Of a stretch of DNA of 64,000 nucleotides, positions 31,439 through 45,960 are shown in pieces. The notes under the pieces were generated by a model. It was given only the letters and a program-made list of their open reading frames with translations, had not been told where the DNA came from and searched no databases. The translations under genes were made by a program, and so were the position numbers. This stretch comes from Porites lutea (taxonomy: Eukaryota > Cnidaria > Anthozoa > Scleractinia > Poritidae). The stretch lies in the NCBI RefSeq assembly GCF_958299795.1, contig NC_133213.1:2967693-3031692 (forward strand), in the 5' to 3' direction. Within the stretch, counting starts at the first letter, position 1, and every line of letters begins with the position of its first letter.

Positions 31439-32350
31439 TTAACCTTCTTGAATCTGATTCTGACTTGCGAATATGTTGCGCAGAATGTTCTTGATAGCGC
31501 ATCGGATGTGTCTAAACTTCCAGCAGTAGACCAGAGGAAAGAGGGATGAACTCCAATATAGCAGCGTGTGAGTGTAAATTACCATATGTTCCCCCACCTC
31601 ATTTCTCCGTGTCTCCAAGATCACAATAGCGATTGGCAAATGGCAGGCCAAAAACAACAGATAGGCGTAAAAGGTACCAACTGCTGTTTTTCTCACTCTT
31701 TCAAAATTTGATCGGTTTTTTTCGTTCGGCGCCACTGCTTGGGCTGGCTGTGCATGAACTTGAACGGTGTGGCGACGTACGGCTATATACATCTTGAAAT
31801 AGATTAGACTCATGGTAAGGAGACAAACCAATCCCACAGTCACCGCTGCAAGGTTGAAAACATATCCACCGCTCAGAACACCGGCTAGAGCCAGGAAAGC
31901 ACTGAGAATCCAGCTTAAGATCACTGCAGCTACAACACGCTTGTAAGTCACAAATTCTTGGTAGGTGAGAAGTTCCTGGTGTTTGAGGTGAAGGTGGATA
32001 GCAAGGAATCTGTCAACGCTGATAGCAGTGACACCGAAGAATGAAGCATAACCAAGGGTGCGTCCTATGAGGTGGAGAGCTCTATCTATATCTTTAGAAG
32101 TTTCCTGGTCGTCAGTTTGTTGTATTTGCATAATCATGCGAGCGATGTACAAAGGCTGGACAACTAATCCAATACCAAGATCAGAAACAGCCACGCTAAG
32201 GATCAATGCTTTTAGAGTCTTTGGCAGTGATGAAGACCTTCGAAGGGCGAATATTAAGACAATGTTCAACATGATTGTTGTGTAACATGAGAAGGAATTG
32301 ACTACGACGTTTATGATGAGGCGGGGAGAGAAATCTGCTACCTCTTTCAT
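31439..32350 (-). CDS. A4: rhodopsin-like GPCR, family A (recent copy of A1)
   Basis: 303-residue receptor. By my reading it differs from A1 at four residues: T156A, C165F, E211K and L266W. All family landmarks are kept (D57, DRF at 113-115, CHLP, FPLVYCW). C165 is the only cysteine near loop 2/TM5 in A1, so its loss here might alter structure. The duplication covers flanks on both sides, about 29.7-33.7 kb. Confidence 0.9.
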   Translation of the reverse strand: MKEVADFSPRLIINVVVNSFSCYTTIMLNIVLIFALRRSSSLPKTLKALILSVAVSDLGIGLVVQPLYIARMIMQIQQTDDQETSKDIDRALHLIGRTLGYASFFGVTAISVDRFLAIHLHLKHQELLTYQEFVTYKRVVAAVILSWILSAFLALAGVLSGGYVFNLAAVTVGLVCLLTMSLIYFKMYIAVRRHTVQVHAQPAQAVAPNEKNRSNFERVRKTAVGTFYAYLLFLACHLPIAIVILETRRNEVGEHMVIYTHTLLYWSSSLFPLVYCWKFRHIRCAIKNILRNIFASQNQIQEG

Positions 32351-33768
32351 TGTGTATTATAACTTCGTCTTTCCAAGAGAACGGCAGCGGTGTCAGGAAG
32401 GCGTGCTCTTGAATGAATTTACGTTTATGAGGAAGACGTCGGATGAAGGATTCTCTCCCTCCACGAACGCCTCTTTCTTACTCTTTCCTTCTTACTTAGC
32501 CCACGTTCTGAAACATATGTTGGACAGTAAAAGGTTTTAAAACCCCTCAACGTCAAGGCAATTAATATTAAAAGCGCATCTCCAATAAACATCCGTCGTT
32601 TTAAGGTGGTTTCCATTATCCTGTTTTTTTTTCCCCACATTTAGTTTAGTGGCATGGTTTCTGTTAGCAGAATTCAAAGTTAAAGCCCTTTTTACAAACC
32701 TCAGAAAAACGAATTAAATAAACAAGAAGATTAGGTAGACTTCATATTCTCCACAGTCTTGCTTGAAGTGTACGTTTATTCTAGAAAAAGAATATTAGAA
32801 AAAAAGAGAAATTTACAAAATGATAGATCACCATACTCGTTTAAAAGAAATTGAAGATTTATCTCTCTAGGGAGCGCCAGCCTCAAGGAAAAAGGCGCCA
32901 TGTTTTAATAATGTGCGCGGTCTAATCATCTGATGCCTGTAATTATCAGTAGTAAGGATGTGCAATGCAATAATAAGGAACAAACTCAACTGTCGTAGGT
33001 CTTGTGATCTAGACTTTATGAAGGACGAGTGAATCAAATGATGCGAACGTAGATTGCCAAAATTCAGCTTTTGTTAAGATAACAAAAATGTTTGTACTTG
33101 AAACATGCTTTATCATGCTAGAAAAAAGAAGGGTTAAATCCAGAGCAAAAATTAAACTAATTAAACAGACGCCTCTAATCTGCAGTATTAAGTTACACTC
33201 TCCGGCTCCACGCCTATTTTTTGCCAGGTCACACTTATCATGATGCAGCAAATAATTCGCAGGGCTTCCAGTGAGTTAATGTATTGTTTGTGTAAATACG
33301 ATATTTGTCGTATTCAGCAATTTTCATGTAATAAGCTCTTAAAGAAGCGGTATGTCATACCACACTACAATAACTTGTGTGCTGACTCAAGGTTAAATTT
33401 GATATGACCTTTTTTCTCTATGACATTTTGCTCGTCCTTCTGCTTGTCAAAGGTAGAACACCTCAGCATCACATTTCTCCTTGCAACTGATCAATGCTTT
33501 ATAAAGCAGATTGGTGTAAAGAATTAATTAAGGGTATGATTATACGTATGATATAAACCCAGGCGGGGTACTGCCATATATGTCCTAAAGTACCCCCCTC
33601 TAAGCCCCCCCCCCCCCCCCCCCTCAGGGCATATAACGCGCTGATACTTCAAAAACTGCTCCCACTATTTTTTAAGAGAAACCGTACAGGTGCACCGGAT
33701 AAGGATTTCAATTTTGATATTATAGGCTTTTGTAGGAATAATGTGAAACGGACGAAGAAGCAAATAAT
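32351..33768. other. 5' flank of A4
   Basis: Copy of 2446-3829, with a 19-C run at 33605-33623 and an extra short segment before it. No gene. Confidence 0.5.
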
Positions 33769-34184
33769 CACAGGTACCGCAAGCTCACGAAAGAAAATCG
33801 TTGTTACGTAACATAACTATTATATGGGTTTGTATGGGGATTTTAGCGATCGTTATTTAGGCCACTAAAATAGAAATGAAAATACACCAAAAATTGTCAC
33901 CTTGTCTCTCTGTTTTATTCATGGTATGGTCTTAGCATCGCATAGAGAGAGCAGGTGAACAACGGCAGAACTAAAACTCGCTAGAATCGCGCTGACTGGG
34001 CCAGAAATGCTAGGAACATGCCATGAATAAAACAAGCAGGCAAGGTAAAAAGTTTTGATGTATTTTTATTTTTTATTTTAGAGCCCTGAATAACTATCGC
34101 TAAAATCCCCTTACAAACCTTTATAATATTTCTGATTTCTGTTACCCAGCAACGATTCTCGCTCCGGAGCTTGGGGTAACTGTG
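33769..34184. repeat. Foldback element FB, copy 7
   Basis: Complete copy on the 3' side of A5. Confidence 0.8.
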
Positions 34185-35649
34185 GCGTAACTAGTCGTAA
34201 ATTGCATGTGGTGCGGGGTTATATCAAGCTGGATTTTAATTTTCGATTTTAGCTGAAGCTAATCTACGTGGTTTCATTAACCATTCTAAAATGTTTTATT
34301 TGCCTTCAAGACAATGACTGAATGATTTTGTAATCGTCTGCCTTGTGATAAAAAATTCATCGTCTTTTCAGCGCCATATCATGATGTGAAATAGCACTGC
34401 TATTGATGTGTTAGAAATCTCACAGCAAACTCAAGACAATATAAATGTTTGGACTTCGATAGAAGCAAAAATAAATTAAATTTCTTTTGTATTGTACCAC
34501 TTAAAGAAAAAGAAATTGATCCTTGTGTTAATTATAAAACTGTTTTATTAAAAATGCAAGTGTTCGTGGTCTTTACAGGCTCAGAGTTTTGGGGCAATAA
34601 AACAAAAGATATATTTTTATTCATGACTGAACTTCCAGGTGATTCCTATTGTTTCATTTCCCCAAGCCTTGGGGTGACGTGAATTATTGCAGTGGTCTGT
34701 CTAACGACCTCGTTCCCAGAGTCCTTAAACTCTACTTCCTCCGTCGAGCAAGAACAAGGTTGATTGAATATTCCTAAGGTCATTAATAATTCATAAATAG
34801 AAAGCAAAAACAGGAAATTACTACCGTAACGGAGGTTGGAAAAAATTAATTACCATAAAATTTTGCGAACTTTTATTGTTTTTAATTTCTTCAAGAATCA
34901 TTGTTCGTTGACAAGCTGTATTAAACACAACATTTAGTGTTTTGTCTAATATCCAGACGACGTAAGATGTTCGGCTCAGCATAGTCCCTAGCTGAGAATT
35001 TAGGACATGATCACACAATGTATTTGCTTGATATTTTATCAACTTCTCCTCACTACTTCTATAGTAAATGAATAGGGGCGACAACGGAGAATTTTAATTT
35101 TGATCCTAGGATTTGAAAGGTTAAGGATGATGACGTTGATCGCTCTTCATGATCTTTCCTTTATTAGTTAAAACTAGTACATACATAACAAATCTTGCAT
35201 CATTCTTTCCTAATTTAAAATTAATATTTTCGTGAGGTTTATTAATCGATTCGCCAGAAAATTCTACCTTAAGTCAGACTGTTATACATGTATGTCATTC
35301 AAAAATGATAATCATAGAAAACTAAGAATTTCTAATTTATAGGTTACAGGTGTACGAAGTTATCTGCATACTATTGTTTTCAGATTAAAGTTCTAACTTC
35401 CGCCAATTTTTTGTCACCCAAATAAAACTGCAGTTTATAATACAAACCTAATAGCAAAAGTTACAATACGTTTGGCGTTTTTATATGTAATAAAGGACGA
35501 ATAAGGCCATCAAGAACGAATAAATCGAGAGACAAACAAATGTTTAGGTCTTTCGTTTAAATATGACACAGGAAAACCGTTATAATTTCCTACACGATGC
35601 GTATACAGAGATTCGAAAGGTCATGTCATTTTTCAAAGGCTGAATCAAG
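34185..35649. other. Left flank of A5
   Basis: Module at about 34185-34446; small MQVFVVF frame from 34554; hairpin near 34701-34760; A-type 3' spacer. Pairs with the A3 flank. Confidence 0.5.
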
Positions 35650-35893
35650 TTAGTAAAATTTAGCCTTCTTAAATCTATTACTGACTTGCGAATATGTCGC
35701 ACTGAATGTTCTGATGGCGCATCGGATTTGTCTAAGCTTCCAGCAGTAAACCAGAAGAAAAAGGGATGAACTTAAATTTAACAGCGTCCTAGCGTAAATT
35801 AAGAAATGTTCTTTCATCCTATTCATCTGTCCGACCAGGATCACAATAACGATTGGCAAATGGCAAGCCAAAAACAACAGATAGACGTAAAGT
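35650..35893 (-). pseudogene. Tandem partial copy of the A5 3' end (TM6-TM7)
   Basis: Follows the A5 stop directly. It encodes LACHLPIVIVILVGQMN, then a TM7-like SSSLFLLVYCW and an altered tail. The helix-8 part has drifted from the A3 copy (RTFSATYSQ). Confidence 0.75.
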
Positions 35894-36805
35894 TTAGCCT
35901 TCCTGAATCTGATTCTGACTTGAGAATTTGTCGCGCAGAATGTTCTTGATAGCGCATCGGATGTGTCTAAAATTCCAGCAGTAAACCAGAGGAACAAGGG
36001 ATGAACTCAAAAATAACAGTGTCCGAGCGTAAATCAACAAATGTTTCATCTCATTCATCTGTTCTCCGCACAGGATCACAATAGCGATTGGCAAATGACA
36101 GGCCAAAAACAACAGATATACATAAAATGTACAAACTGCTGTTTTTTTCAGTCTTTCGAAATTTGAGTGGCTTTCTTCGTTCGGTGCCACTGCTTGGGCT
36201 GGCTGTGTATGAACTTGAACGGTGTGGCGACGTACGACTGTGGAAATCTTGAAATAGATTAGACCCATGGTAAGGAGACAAACCAATCCCACAGTCATCC
36301 CAATAAGGTTACAAACATTTTCGCTGCTCAAAACACCGGTTACGGCTAGGGAACCACTGAGAATCCAGCTTAAGATCACTGCAGCTACAACACGCTTGTA
36401 AGTCCCAATTTCTTGGTAGGTGAGAAGTTCTTGGTGTTTGAGGTGAAGGTGGATAGCAAGGAATCTGTCAACGCTGATAGTTGTGACACCGAAGAATGAA
36501 GCATAACCCAGGGTTCTTCCTATGAGGCGCAGAGCTCTATCTGTACCGTTATAAGTTTCCTGGTCGTCAGTTTGTTGTATTTGCATAATCATGTGAGCGA
36601 TGTACAAAGGCTGGACAACAAATCCAATACCAAGATCAGAAACAGCCACGCTAAGGATCAATGCCTTCAGAGTCTTTGGCAGTGATGAAGTCCTTCGCAG
36701 CGCGAATATTAAGACAATGTTCAACATGATTGTTGTGTAACATGAGAAGGAATTGACTACGACGTTTATGATGAGGCAGGGAGAGAAATCTCCTGCCTCT
36801 TTCAT
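35894..36805 (-). CDS. A5: rhodopsin-like GPCR, family A
   Basis: 303-residue receptor with SDLGIG, DRF at 113-115, CHLP and SSSLVPLVYCW; helix 8 begins with NFRHIR instead of KFRHIR. Start MKEAGD as in A2. Its TM4-loop 2 region (SSENVCNLIGM) and 3' duplicate group it with A3. It is divergent from B3, with a 3.4 kb gap enlarged by an insertion. Confidence 0.9.
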   Translation of the reverse strand: MKEAGDFSPCLIINVVVNSFSCYTTIMLNIVLIFALRRTSSLPKTLKALILSVAVSDLGIGFVVQPLYIAHMIMQIQQTDDQETYNGTDRALRLIGRTLGYASFFGVTTISVDRFLAIHLHLKHQELLTYQEIGTYKRVVAAVILSWILSGSLAVTGVLSSENVCNLIGMTVGLVCLLTMGLIYFKISTVVRRHTVQVHTQPAQAVAPNEESHSNFERLKKTAVCTFYVYLLFLACHLPIAIVILCGEQMNEMKHLLIYARTLLFLSSSLVPLVYCWNFRHIRCAIKNILRDKFSSQNQIQEG

Positions 36806-37845
36806 TGTGTATTATAACTTCGTTTTTCCAAGAGAACGGGAGAGGAGTCAGGAAGGCATGCTTTCTTGATTGAGTTTACGTTAATGAGGAAGACGTCGGA
36901 TGAAGGACTCTCTCCCTCCACGAACACCTCTTCTTAGAGGCGTTCAAAACCGGACTCCAGATGGCCTTGATCATGAAAGATGCAACAAGGAACTGCTTAA
37001 TTATAAGGATTGAACAAAGGTCCTAAAACTCACATGATGTAACCTTATTGCTGACGTTTTGAAACATGTTGCAAACTGGGGTAAATTTGGACTTTTAAAA
37101 ATTTGAAAACCTCTGAACGTCAAGGCAATTATATTAAAAGTCCATTTCCAATAAACATCCGTCGTTTAAAGGTGGCGTGCGTTATCCTGTATTTTTTTCA
37201 CATTTTGTTTAGTCAAATGGTGTCCGTTAGCACAAAATAAAAATTACAGTCCTTCCTAGAAGCCTCAGAAAAACGAATAAACGAAAAGATTAGTTTAACT
37301 TCGTATTCTCCTTGAAGTCTACGTTTATTCTAGAGAAAGAAAATTGATGCTCATCTCAAAAAAGGGAAGCAAAATGATAGATCACTATACTCGTTTGAAA
37401 GAAAATGAAGATTATCTCCCTAGGGAGCTCCAGCTTTAAGGTGAAAGGCTACATGTAATAAGCTCGTAAAGAAAGGGTATGTCATACCACGCTACAATAA
37501 CTTGTGTGCTGTCAAGGTTAAATTTGTTATTAACTTTTCTCTGACATTAACTTTTATCTTGATATTAACTTTTCTCTGACATTGCTTGTCCTTCTGCTTG
37601 TCAAAGGTAGAACACCTCCCGTTTAACCCATCAAGAGTAATCAGCATCGCATTTCTCCTTGCAATATTGGTGACAATAATTAAGGGTATGATAAAAAAAG
37701 ATATGATGTGCTGATACTTCAACAACTCGGCTCCCCATGCCACTACTTCAGAGAAAACGCGGCACGAAATGAGAATTTAAATTTTGATATTAGGGGCTTT
37801 TTTTTACCGTTAATAGGAAACGGAGGAAGTAGCAAATGATTAATT
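36806..37845. other. 5' flank of A5
   Basis: A-type upstream spacer with a deletion near 37455 relative to A3. The palindromic MITE site is empty (near 37700). No gene. Confidence 0.5.
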
Positions 37846-39790
<1,945 letters not shown>

Positions 39791-40204
39791 TTTGCAATTG
39801 TAACTACATGTACTAGTCGTAAATTGCATGCGGTGCGGTGAAGTTGGAGTAAAACTTTCGATTAACATTCACCTGAAGTTAATCCAAGTGGCTACGTTAA
39901 CTGTTCTCATTAAGATGTTTTATACAACCATTTTCTTCAAGCCGATTACTGAATGATTTTGTAATTGTCCGCCTTATGATAAAAAATTAAGTGTCTTGTC
40001 AGCGCCAAATCATGATGTGAAATAACTGCTACCAAAACAATATTTTGGCGTCTGACATATAATTGTCACTTTGAATTATCACTTTGAATAGTCAGCAGTT
40101 AAGGTTGAATAGTCATAAAGGACGGTTTTCTAGCCTGTCGGCCCAATATTTGTTATTATGTCAGAGTACAGTATATATGACTGAAAGGCAATCGCGCCCT
40201 ATAG
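39791..40204. other. Left flank and promoter region of B3
   Basis: B-form module at about 39793-40033, then the B-specific upstream segment with a TATA-like stretch at 40172-40178. Confidence 0.5.
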
Positions 40205-41152
40205 ATGGGAAACTCAACCGAAGATGGAAACGCTATCTCCTCCGAGGCATTTAATCTGGCGATAGTGACTATAACCCTTAATATTCTTCTTTCCATTACG
40301 GCATCTCTGGGACACACTCTGATCCTGATTGCTCTTCGCAAGGTAACTTCTCTTCATTCACCAACGAAACTGTTGTTTCAATGCCTGACGATCACTGATC
40401 TTGGCGTTGGTCTCATTTCGCAGCCACTCTATGCCATCTACAACATGTTTCTGATAAACTTCAACCTTAAGCTTTGGAATATCACCTTTATTCTCTACGA
40501 TATAACTTGGGCGTCATCAATTTGTCTTTGTTCAGTTTCCTTGCTCACAACGACTGGTCTAAGTCTGGACAGACTTCTCGCCCTTTTGTTGAAGCTGAGG
40601 TACAGGCACGTTGTAACTCTGAAGCGAGTTCGTGCAGTTGTTTTCTGCTTTTGGTTAATTGCTCTTTCGAGCAATTTCATGTTCTTGTTGTGGGATACAA
40701 ACATCGCCTAGGCAACACTTTCAGTCTGGCTAATGCTTTGTATCGTTACCTCACTTCTTTCTTACACCATCATATTTATCAAGCTGCGTCTACATCAAGC
40801 TACTGTGCACCCTAATGTGCAATGCAATGTTCACCATGCCAGGCAACCAATCGGAGGGGGAATTACGGCGTTGAACATAGCACAGTTTAAAAGAACCGTT
40901 ACCAGCATAGGTTTGGTGCAGTCGGCGTTAGTTATATGCTATATCCCATTTGTTATTTTAAATGCGATATTACTGTCAAATAGAGTTCTTGCCAACACTG
41001 ATGTTTTCGGCATGGCCTCGAATCTTGTATATTCAACTCTCATCTTCTTAAACTCATCTCTTAACCCGTTCCTGTACTGTTGGAGGATCAAAGAAGTGAG
41101 GCAAGCCGTGAAGGCCACAATCAAACAGTTGTATTGTAATTGTTTACGCTGA
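40205..41152 (+). pseudogene. B3: family B GPCR with one in-frame stop
   Basis: Aligned with B1 over the full length in a single frame (316 codons with stop). Codon 169 is TAG at 40709-40711 where B1 has TTG, in the segment after TM4. Everything else is open: [25 protein letters not shown] and the CNCLR end. There is no frameshift, so this is a one-base nonsense allele of an otherwise intact receptor. It could be polymorphic. Confidence 0.88.
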
Positions 41153-42351
41153 GTTCCATACCTCGGCGACCGATTTATGGAGAAACAGTCTGATTGTAAA
41201 ATGGCTTTTCAATCGAACGAGTATATTTTAAAAGAAGGACTTACTAGGGATATTATAGCTGATAACATGGTACACAATAATCGGTTGTTTTATCTTTTAT
41301 GGAATTGATTTCAGGAAATGCGAGCTTTCTAGTAGATGTAAGCTTACAGAAAATTGTCAATATGAGCCTTATAATACATGTAAATAACTTCAAGATATAA
41401 ATTGGGAATAAAACTGATTGTGACTGAGTTAATGTTGGGGGTTGGTTGCACGCGCAACTCGCTGGCTAAGCGAAGAGGTACCGTGTCTTGCCACGCTGAG
41501 CAAATAAACAGATGTCTCTTTGCTTTTATCTTGCTATTTATGAGTCGACTTAAATGGGATAAACCGACTTAGTAGCCAAGCTGATGGTGAGCATTTTAAT
41601 AGGTTTCTCCAGTTTGGGAAGTATAATTACATTCTTTTTAAAACAGCCACGCCAATAGTCTTAAAAATTTTCTCTTTAAGTTTATGCAATTTGTTTTCTC
41701 AAAACAATTAAGATCCATTTTTAAAGTCCATGGCTTTAGGGAAACTTCTGCATGCTTCGGTATTGTGAGTCGTTTTCTTTATTAATTTTTTTGAAATTAA
41801 ATAAAGAAATACCTTTCTTATTCTCCCGTGTATTGCGGTGTTCTCTTCTCTTTGAATGCACGAGGTCCTTCCAAACGATCTTTTGTCGGTATTACCTGCG
41901 GAAACAAATGTTAAAAATTTCAGCCACAAAGACCTACGAGGTTTTGTTCGTATGGGCGGCCCTCTTTTTAAAATTTTGTTCCCTTTTTTTCGTTATGTGT
42001 CAAAAAGTCAAGCGTAGACTTGTCGTTAGGTCGAATGATGACCGTCGCCTTCTACTACGATTTTTAGCGAGTGTCGCAGTGACGGAGATAAGTAAGCAAA
42101 TAATAGAAGTTCTATCATTTTGCGATCGGGAGAGAGCTCAACCTCTTTTAATAAAACGAATCTTGTTAACTTTCTGGTGAAAAAACAAAAACAAAACCAA
42201 AAAAAAAAACAGTGAAGCTTTCCGGGATGAACAGTTTTTTTGAGAATACGCGAACAAACTATAAGTTCAATCTCGTCCTCGTCCTAAAATTTAAAGGTTT
42301 TAACTCTGCATAAGGGTTACGTAATAGGAAACGGAGGAAGTAGCAAATAAT
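41153..42351. other. 3' flank of B3
   Basis: AATAAA at 41407-41412; B-type 3' spacer. Here it leads into an A block rather than a C block. A 142-codon open frame (41752-42180) is not preserved in the other B flanks. Confidence 0.5.
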
Positions 42352-42756
42352 CACAGGTACCCGAAGCTAACGAAAGAAAATCGTTGTTACGTAACAGAAC
42401 TATTATATAGGCTTGTATGAGGATTTTAGCGATCGTTATTTAAGACACTAAAATAGAAATGAAAATACACCAAAAATTCTCACCTTGCTTCCCTGTTTTA
42501 TTCATGGTATGGTCTGAGTATCGCATAGAGAGAGAAGAACTTAAACTCGCTAGAATCGCCGTGAAATGGCCAGAAATTCTAGGAACATACATGAATAAAA
42601 CAAGCAGGTAAGGTAAGAAGTTTTGATGTATTTTTATTTTTTATTTTAGTGCCCTAAATAACTATCACTAAAATCCCCTTACCTGAACCTTTTTATGATA
42701 TTTCTGATTTCTGTTACGCAATAACGATTCTCACTCCGGAGCTTGGGGTACCTGTG
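42352..42756. repeat. Foldback element FB, copy 8
   Basis: Complete copy on the 3' side of A6; its right inner arm reads CAATAACGATTC. Confidence 0.8.
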
Positions 42757-44212
42757 GCGTAACTAGTCGTAAATTGCATGTGGTGCGGGGTTATATCAAG
42801 CTGGATTTTAATTTTCGATTTTAGTTGCAGGTAATCTACGTGGCTTCATTAACCATTCTAAAATGTTTTATTTGCCTTCAAGCCAATGACTGAATGATTT
42901 TGTAATCGTCTACCTTGTGATAAAAAAATGAATTGTCTTTTCAGCGGCATATCATGATGTGAAATAGCACTGCTACTGATGTGTTAGAAATCTCACAGCA
43001 AACTCACGACAATATAAATGTTTGGACTTCGATAGATGCAAAAATAACTTAAACTTCTTTTGTATTGTACCACTAAAATTATAAAATTAATAAAACTGTT
43101 TTATTGAAAATGCAAGTGTTCGTGGTCTTTACAGGCTCAGAGTTTTGGGGTAATACAACAAAAGATATATATTTATTCATGACTGAACTTCAAGGTAATT
43201 CCTATTGTTTCATTTCCCCGAGCCTTGGAGTGAAGTGTGAACTATTGCACTGGTCTGGCTAACGACCTCGTTCCCAGAGTCCTTAAACTCGACTTCCTCC
43301 GTCGAGCAAGAACAAGGTTGATTGAGGATTCCTAAGCTTATTAATAATTCATAAAAAGAGAACAAAAACAGGAAATCACTACCGTAACGGAGGTTAGAAA
43401 AAATTAATTACCATAAAATTTTGCGATCTTTTATTGCTTTGAATTTCTTCAAGAATCATTGTCCATTGACAAGCTGTATTAAACACAACATTTAGTGTTT
43501 TATCTAATATCCAGACGACGTAAGATATTCGGCTCAGCATAGTCCCTCAGCTGAGAATTTAGGACATGATCACACAGAATGTATTTGCTGGATATTTTAT
43601 GAACTTCTCCTCACTACTAATAGGGGAGACAAAGGAGAATTTTAATTTTGATTCTAGGGTTTAAAGGGTCAAGGATGATGACGTTGAATGCTCTTCATGA
43701 TCTTCCCTGTATTAGTTAAAACTAGTACTGACATAACAAATCGTGCATCATTCTTTCCTAATTTAAAATTAATATTTTCGTGAGGTTTATCAATCGATTC
43801 GCCAGAAAATTCTACCTTAAGTAAGACTGTTATACATGTATGTCATTCAAAAATGATAATCATAGAAAACTAAGAATTTCTAATTTATAGGTTACAGGTG
43901 TACGAGGTTATCTGCATACTATTGTTTTTAGATTAAAGTTCTAACTTCCGCCAATTTTTTGTCACCCAAATAAAAGTGCAATTTATAATACAAACAAAGC
44001 TAATAACAAAAGTTACGGTACGTTTGGCGTTTTTATATGTAATAAAGGACGAATAAGGCGATCAAGAACGAATAAATCGGGAAACAAACAAATATTTAGG
44101 TCTATCGTTTAAATATGACACAGGAAAACCGTTATAACTTCCTGCAAGATGAGTGTACAGACTAGATAGGTCATGTCATTTTTCAAAGGCTGATTTACTG
44201 AGTTAGTAAAAT
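42757..44212. other. Left flank of A6
   Basis: Module at about 42757-43021; small frame from 43110, open with substitutions; hairpin near 43260-43320; A-type 3' spacer. Confidence 0.5.
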
Positions 44213-45124
44213 TTAACCTTCTTGAATCTGATTCTGACTTGCGAATATGTTGCGCAGAATGTTCTTGATAGCGCATCGGATGTGTCTAAACTTCCAGCAG
44301 TAAACCAGAGGAACGAGGGATGAACTCAAATATAGCAGCGTGTGAGTGCAAATTAACATATGTTCCCCCACCTTATTTCTCTGTTTCTCCAAGATCACAA
44401 TAGCGATTGGCAAATGGCAGGCCAAAAACAACAGATAGACGTAAAAGGTACCAACTGCTGTTTTTCTCACTCTTTCAAAATTTGATCGGTTTTCTTCGTT
44501 CGGTGCCACTGCTTGGGCTGGCTGTGCATGAACTTGAACGGTGTGGCAACGTACGGCTATGTAAATCTTGAAATATATTAGACCCATGGTAAGGAGACAA
44601 ACCAATCCCACAGTCACCGCTGCAAGGTTACAAACATATCCACCGCTCAAAACACCGGTTAGGGATAGGAAACCACTGAGAAGCCAGCTTAAGATCACTG
44701 CAGCTACAACACGCTTGTAAGTCACAAATTCTTGGTAGGTGAGAAGTTCCTGGTGTTTGAGGTGAAGGTGGATAGCAAGGAATCTGTCAACGCTGATAGC
44801 TGTGACACCGAGGAATGAGACATAACTAAGGGTGCGTCCTATGGGGTGCAGAGCTCTATCTATATCTTTAGAAGTTTCCTGGTCGTCAGTTTGTTGTATT
44901 TGCATGATCATGCGAGCGATGTACAAAGGCTGGACAACTAATCCAATACCAAGATCAGAAACAGCCACGCTAAGGATCAATGCTTTTAGCGTCTTTGGCA
45001 GTGATGAAGACCTTCGCAGCGCGAATATTAAGACAATGTTCAACATGATTGTTGTGTAACATGAGAAGAAATTGACTACGAGGTTTATGATGAGGTAGGG
45101 AGAGAAATCTGCTGCCTCTTTCAT
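44213..45124 (-). CDS. A6: rhodopsin-like GPCR, family A
   Basis: 303-residue receptor, start MKEAAD. D57, DRF at 113-115, CHLP and SSSLVPLVYCW are present. The residues before TM3 read RALHPIGRTLSYVSF, with a proline absent from A1. It is closest to the partial A7 in the loop 3 and tail region. It has no 3' partial duplication. Its upstream flank resembles that of A2. Confidence 0.9.
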   Translation of the reverse strand: MKEAADFSPYLIINLVVNFFSCYTTIMLNIVLIFALRRSSSLPKTLKALILSVAVSDLGIGLVVQPLYIARMIMQIQQTDDQETSKDIDRALHPIGRTLSYVSFLGVTAISVDRFLAIHLHLKHQELLTYQEFVTYKRVVAAVILSWLLSGFLSLTGVLSGGYVCNLAAVTVGLVCLLTMGLIYFKIYIAVRCHTVQVHAQPAQAVAPNEENRSNFERVRKTAVGTFYVYLLFLACHLPIAIVILEKQRNKVGEHMLICTHTLLYLSSSLVPLVYCWKFRHIRCAIKNILRNIFASQNQIQEG

Positions 45125-45842
45125 CGTGTATTATAACTTCGTCTTTCCAAGAGAACGGGAGCGGAGTCAGGAAGGCATGCTTTCTTGAATGAGTTTACGT
45201 TTATGAGGAAGACGTCGGATGAAGGACTCTCTCCCTCCACGAACGCCTCTTCTTAGAGTTGTTCAAAACGGGAGTCCCGATGGCCTTGAAAGATACAACA
45301 AGGAACTCCTTAAGGATCGAACAAACGTCCTAAAGATCACGTGATGTAACCTTATTGCTGACGTTTTGAAACATGTTGCAAACTGGGGTAAATTTGGACT
45401 TTTAAAAATTTGAAACCCTCTGAACGTCAAAGCAAATATATTAAAAGTCCATTTCGAATAAACATCCGTCGTTTAAAGGTGGTGTGCATCATCCTGTATT
45501 TTTTTCACATTTTTTTATTCGAATGGTGTCCGTTAGCACAAAGTAAAAGTTACAGTCCTCCCTAGAAGCCTCAGAAAAACGAATAAACGAAAATAATAGT
45601 TTAACTTCGTATTCTCCATCAGTTTTGCTTGAAGTCTACGTTTATTCTAGAGAAAGAAAATTGATGCTCATCTTAAAAAAGGGAAACAAAATGATAGATC
45701 ACCATACTCGTTTAAAAGAAAATGAAGATTATCTCCCTAGGGAGCTCCAGCTTTAAGGCAAAAGGCACCATGTTTTAATGTGCGCGGTCTAATCATGCAT
45801 GTAATCATATGCGGTAAGGATGTGCAATTCAATACCGTAAAC
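45125..45842. other. 5' flank of A6
   Basis: A-type upstream spacer matching 6669-7394. No gene. Confidence 0.5.
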
Positions 45843-45960
45843 GATCTAATAAACGCCCACTCTCAAATAAACGCCTCTTATCTAATAAACTCCCTCCTTA
45901 CGCTGGTAAGTTAGTATTAAACGCTCCCCTCTAATAAACGCCCCCCTTGAGAATTGCCCC
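45843..45960. mobile_element. Left end of the interrupted TAAACGCC element
   Basis: Starts with GATCTAATAAACGCCC and carries four more AAACGCC or AAACGCT motifs, matching 7395-7500. Its partner end is at about 53690-53997. Confidence 0.65.
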
